This document shows positions 61,921 through 64,000 of a stretch of 64,000 bases of DNA, piece after piece. The stretch's first letter is position 1. Each line of letters begins with the position of its first letter. The translations under genes and the position numbers were made by a program. The stretch is from Marinobacter salsuginis. Its GTDB lineage: Bacteria; Pseudomonadota; Gammaproteobacteria; Pseudomonadales; Oleiphilaceae. The stretch spans positions 1,426,001 to 1,490,000 of the forward strand of contig NZ_BGZH01000001.1 in assembly GCF_009617755.1 (NCBI RefSeq), read 5' to 3'. The notes beneath the pieces were generated by a model. It had not been told where the DNA came from, searched no databases, and saw nothing but the letters and a program-made list of their open reading frames with translations.

Positions 61921-63921
61921 TTAATCCCCTGTCTGTTGATTATCAGCGGCAAACGGCCGACCAAGATGGTAACCCATGGCTCCGTCGACACCCAGCTTAC
62001 AGAGTACCGAGTATTCCGCGGCTGTTTCCACTCCTGTAGCGAACACTTTCACGCCGCGGCTGTGTGCGATGGCCACAACGGACTCTATGTAGAAGCGGTT
62101 ATCCTCGTGGGTGTCGATGTCATGGATGAAACTGTTATCGATACGCAGGCCCTGAAACCTCAGATTTCTGAGATAACTGAATGGCACGCCACCAACGCCG
62201 AAGCGGTCTACCAGTACCGGCACCCCCAGGCGCCCCAGAGCCCTGACCAGCAGGCCCACTGCCGTGCGGTGATGGTGAATGGTCTGTTCGGAGATACCTA
62301 TCCAGAGATTTCGGGCCAGAGAACCGGCCTGCCCCAGTTGTTCAAGCAAGTCCGTACGAAACGCCTCGCTGGCCACGGACGCATTGCCAAGCGAGACGGC
62401 CAGTGGCTGATCGGGCAGGTCTTTCAAACGATCCAGTACCCGCTGGACCAACAGTCGATCAATATCGGAAATCAGGCCGAAGCGCGCGGCCATGGGCACA
62501 AAGGTACCAGCCTTCAAGGCCCCTTCAACGGAATCAATGCGGGAGAACACCTGGTGATAAACCGGCATGAGACGACCTTCGTGGACCATGGGCTGGAGCC
62601 AGAGCGATAGTGTCTGTCGACGGATCGCCTCACTGATGATTACCCGCCAGGTCTCCAGATTGTGATGGCCATCCTTCTCCGGATCCGCCAGGTGACAGCC
62701 CGTGCCGTTGCTACTCTGGGCGGTCCGCAGGGCTTCGTCCGCAGCAGCCATGAGATCCCGGCCCCCGCGACCCTCAAGCGTTCTCGCCAGCCCGGCATGC
62801 ACGGCTGTATCCATGGGTGAGGCAAGATCCGAATACACCCCGTCGAGATCATTTACCAGTTGCCGACACCAGACACCGGCGTCGGCCGGCATGACACCGG
62901 GCAGGAAAATGGCAAACTCGGCACCGGTTCGTCGACCGGCAAACGATCCGGCATGCTGCCTGACGAACTCTGCAATCACGGTGGCCACTCTCAACAGCAG
63001 CCGATCCGCTTCGCTCCGGCCATAGGCCTGGTTATACCCGGAAAAATCCGCCAGCTGAATCAGTATGAGAACCCCGGGCGCGGCCTTTTCCTCGGATTCC
63101 ACTTCGACTTTCAGGCGCTGGTCAAAGGCACCCCGGCTGGCCAGCCCGGTGACCGAATCCTCGTTATTGACCCGGCGCAGGTGCTGGATGAGTTTGGCCT
63201 GGCCCTCGAAAAGCTGGCCCAGATCACCCGCCATCTGGTTCATGGCGTCCGTGACCTGGTTTATTTCACGGGTCGACTTGATCGACACCCGCTTCCTGAA
63301 ATCCCTCTGGCCCAGGGCCCTGGCCTGATCCTCAAGAGCATGCAGCGGCCGCAGGGTCCGGCGAAGCAGCAGGAAAACCGCAAATAGTCCAATACCGCCA
63401 ATAACCGCAGTACTGGCAGTCAGACCAATGGTGATTCGCCAAAGGTCTTCGTAGGCCCGACCGGGGTGGCTGATTACCTGAACCGTGCCAAGTCGGCTCC
63501 AGCCGCGGACCACTTCTGCCTCGGCGATCGGCAGGGGAAGATCCGCAAAAGTGCGGAACCAGGCCGGCACAGCGACCTTGTTCAGAGTCATTGCGCGCCC
63601 GGCAACCTGCTCACCCTGATGATTCAGGTAGCTGACGGACAGGTATCGCCCACTGTCGAACACCGCATCAATCAATGAGGCGGAAGCCACCGGGTCACGG
63701 CCATCAATGGCGTTGGAGAGTGACAATCCGATGGCCGTAGCCCCGTCACGGGCGTGGCCGGCCAACTGATCGGAGACATAATTCCGGAAGTACCCGAAGC
63801 TGGTAACGAAAACCGCAACCAGCAGGGTTACCAGCAAACCTCCGGTCAACACCAGAAGCATTGTTCGCAGAGTAACCGCACCCTGCTGCCTGCGTTTCAA
63901 GAGGATTTGCTTCCGTGCCAT
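61921..63921 (-). CDS. LapD-like degenerate GGDEF/EAL c-di-GMP receptor
   Basis: A 666-residue inner-membrane protein: membrane helix (about 20-42), periplasmic LapD/MoxY-type domain (about 45-160), second helix (about 163-187), HAMP (about 188-245), GGDEF-like domain (about 255-410) and EAL-like domain (about 425-655). The GGDEF site reads RTGAEF (331-336), and the EAL site that should read Y-E-A-L-L-R reads YHQVFSR (457-463). Both catalytic activities are therefore probably lost, as in LapD, which senses c-di-GMP and controls the protease LapG and adhesin release. No lapG or adhesin gene is in view. ATG 63921 follows GGAGAAGCTCCCC. Bases 63922-64000 hold no gene. Confidence 0.88.
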   Translation of the reverse strand: MARKQILLKRRQQGAVTLRTMLLVLTGGLLVTLLVAVFVTSFGYFRNYVSDQLAGHARDGATAIGLSLSNAIDGRDPVASASLIDAVFDSGRYLSVSYLNHQGEQVAGRAMTLNKVAVPAWFRTFADLPLPIAEAEVVRGWSRLGTVQVISHPGRAYEDLWRITIGLTASTAVIGGIGLFAVFLLLRRTLRPLHALEDQARALGQRDFRKRVSIKSTREINQVTDAMNQMAGDLGQLFEGQAKLIQHLRRVNNEDSVTGLASRGAFDQRLKVEVESEEKAAPGVLILIQLADFSGYNQAYGRSEADRLLLRVATVIAEFVRQHAGSFAGRRTGAEFAIFLPGVMPADAGVWCRQLVNDLDGVYSDLASPMDTAVHAGLARTLEGRGGRDLMAAADEALRTAQSSNGTGCHLADPEKDGHHNLETWRVIISEAIRRQTLSLWLQPMVHEGRLMPVYHQVFSRIDSVEGALKAGTFVPMAARFGLISDIDRLLVQRVLDRLKDLPDQPLAVSLGNASVASEAFRTDLLEQLGQAGSLARNLWIGISEQTIHHHRTAVGLLVRALGRLGVPVLVDRFGVGGVPFSYLRNLRFQGLRIDNSFIHDIDTHEDNRFYIESVVAIAHSRGVKVFATGVETAAEYSVLCKLGVDGAMGYHLGRPFAADNQQTGD

Positions 63922-64000
63922 GGGGAGCTTCTCCGGATTGGCTGTGAGCCAGCCGGCCAGGTGTTTGTGACTTGCGCCGCAGAGTTGACAAACATTTACA

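Overview
The window reads as a chromosomal segment of a marine gammaproteobacterium, most likely Marinobacter or a close relative. The support is GC-rich coding sequence, a wax-ester synthase/DGAT gene, a PQQ alcohol-oxidation cluster of the Pseudomonas ped/exa type, and the standard gammaproteobacterial order ubiE-ubiJ-ubiB-hisI-hisE-tatABC and ubiI-ubiH-pepP-ygfB with zapA-ssrS-fau. The assignment comes from gene content only. No tRNA, rRNA, CRISPR array, prophage or insertion sequence was recognised.

Left part (1-14.7 kb): the 3' part of a biotin-dependent urea/guanidine carboxylase, followed by its periplasmic binding protein and a terminator. Then come a TetR regulator, a PAS-LuxR regulator, a duplicated-domain lipoprotein, an Ada-type methyltransferase, a class II aldolase, a type III glutamine synthetase and an alpha/beta hydrolase. 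A guanidine-I (ykkC) riboswitch at about 12.93-13.03 kb precedes an ABC permease and ATPase. The riboswitch suggests that transporter and carboxylase handle guanidine, although the binding protein lies 9 kb from its presumed permease.

Middle (14.7-35.2 kb): a PQQ alcohol-oxidation island. It holds two quinoprotein dehydrogenases, one with the lanthanide-type Asp-x-Asp motif and one with the calcium-type Asp-x-Ser. It also holds a cytochrome c, a periplasmic binding protein, a pentapeptide-repeat protein, a PedS2/PedR2-like two-component pair, a four-gene PQQ-associated ABC system, a second ABC importer, an ErbR/AgmR-like regulator, a hybrid sensor kinase with a NosP-like FIST protein, and a porin. 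A shared promoter box (about TAGTTCTTTGGTA) occurs in four intergenic regions of the island, and a 15-bp inverted repeat occurs twice.

Right part (35-64 kb): wax-ester synthase and hydrolase, ubiquinone biosynthesis, histidine biosynthesis, Tat translocase, rsmE, ubiI/ubiH/pepP, and a Zur-box-associated zinc cassette (DUF2796, DUF3299, ABC ATPase and permease). After these come zapA, 6S RNA, fau, a 53-residue membrane protein, ilvA, rpiA, an acyl-CoA dehydrogenase, ppa, a DUF2333 protein and a degenerate GGDEF/EAL LapD-like receptor.

The least explained feature is a family of intergenic inverted-repeat elements (three complete copies at 55.9, 59.8 and 60.0 kb, one partial at 4.3 kb). They share a core, but their outer arms differ from copy to copy while staying self-complementary within each copy.
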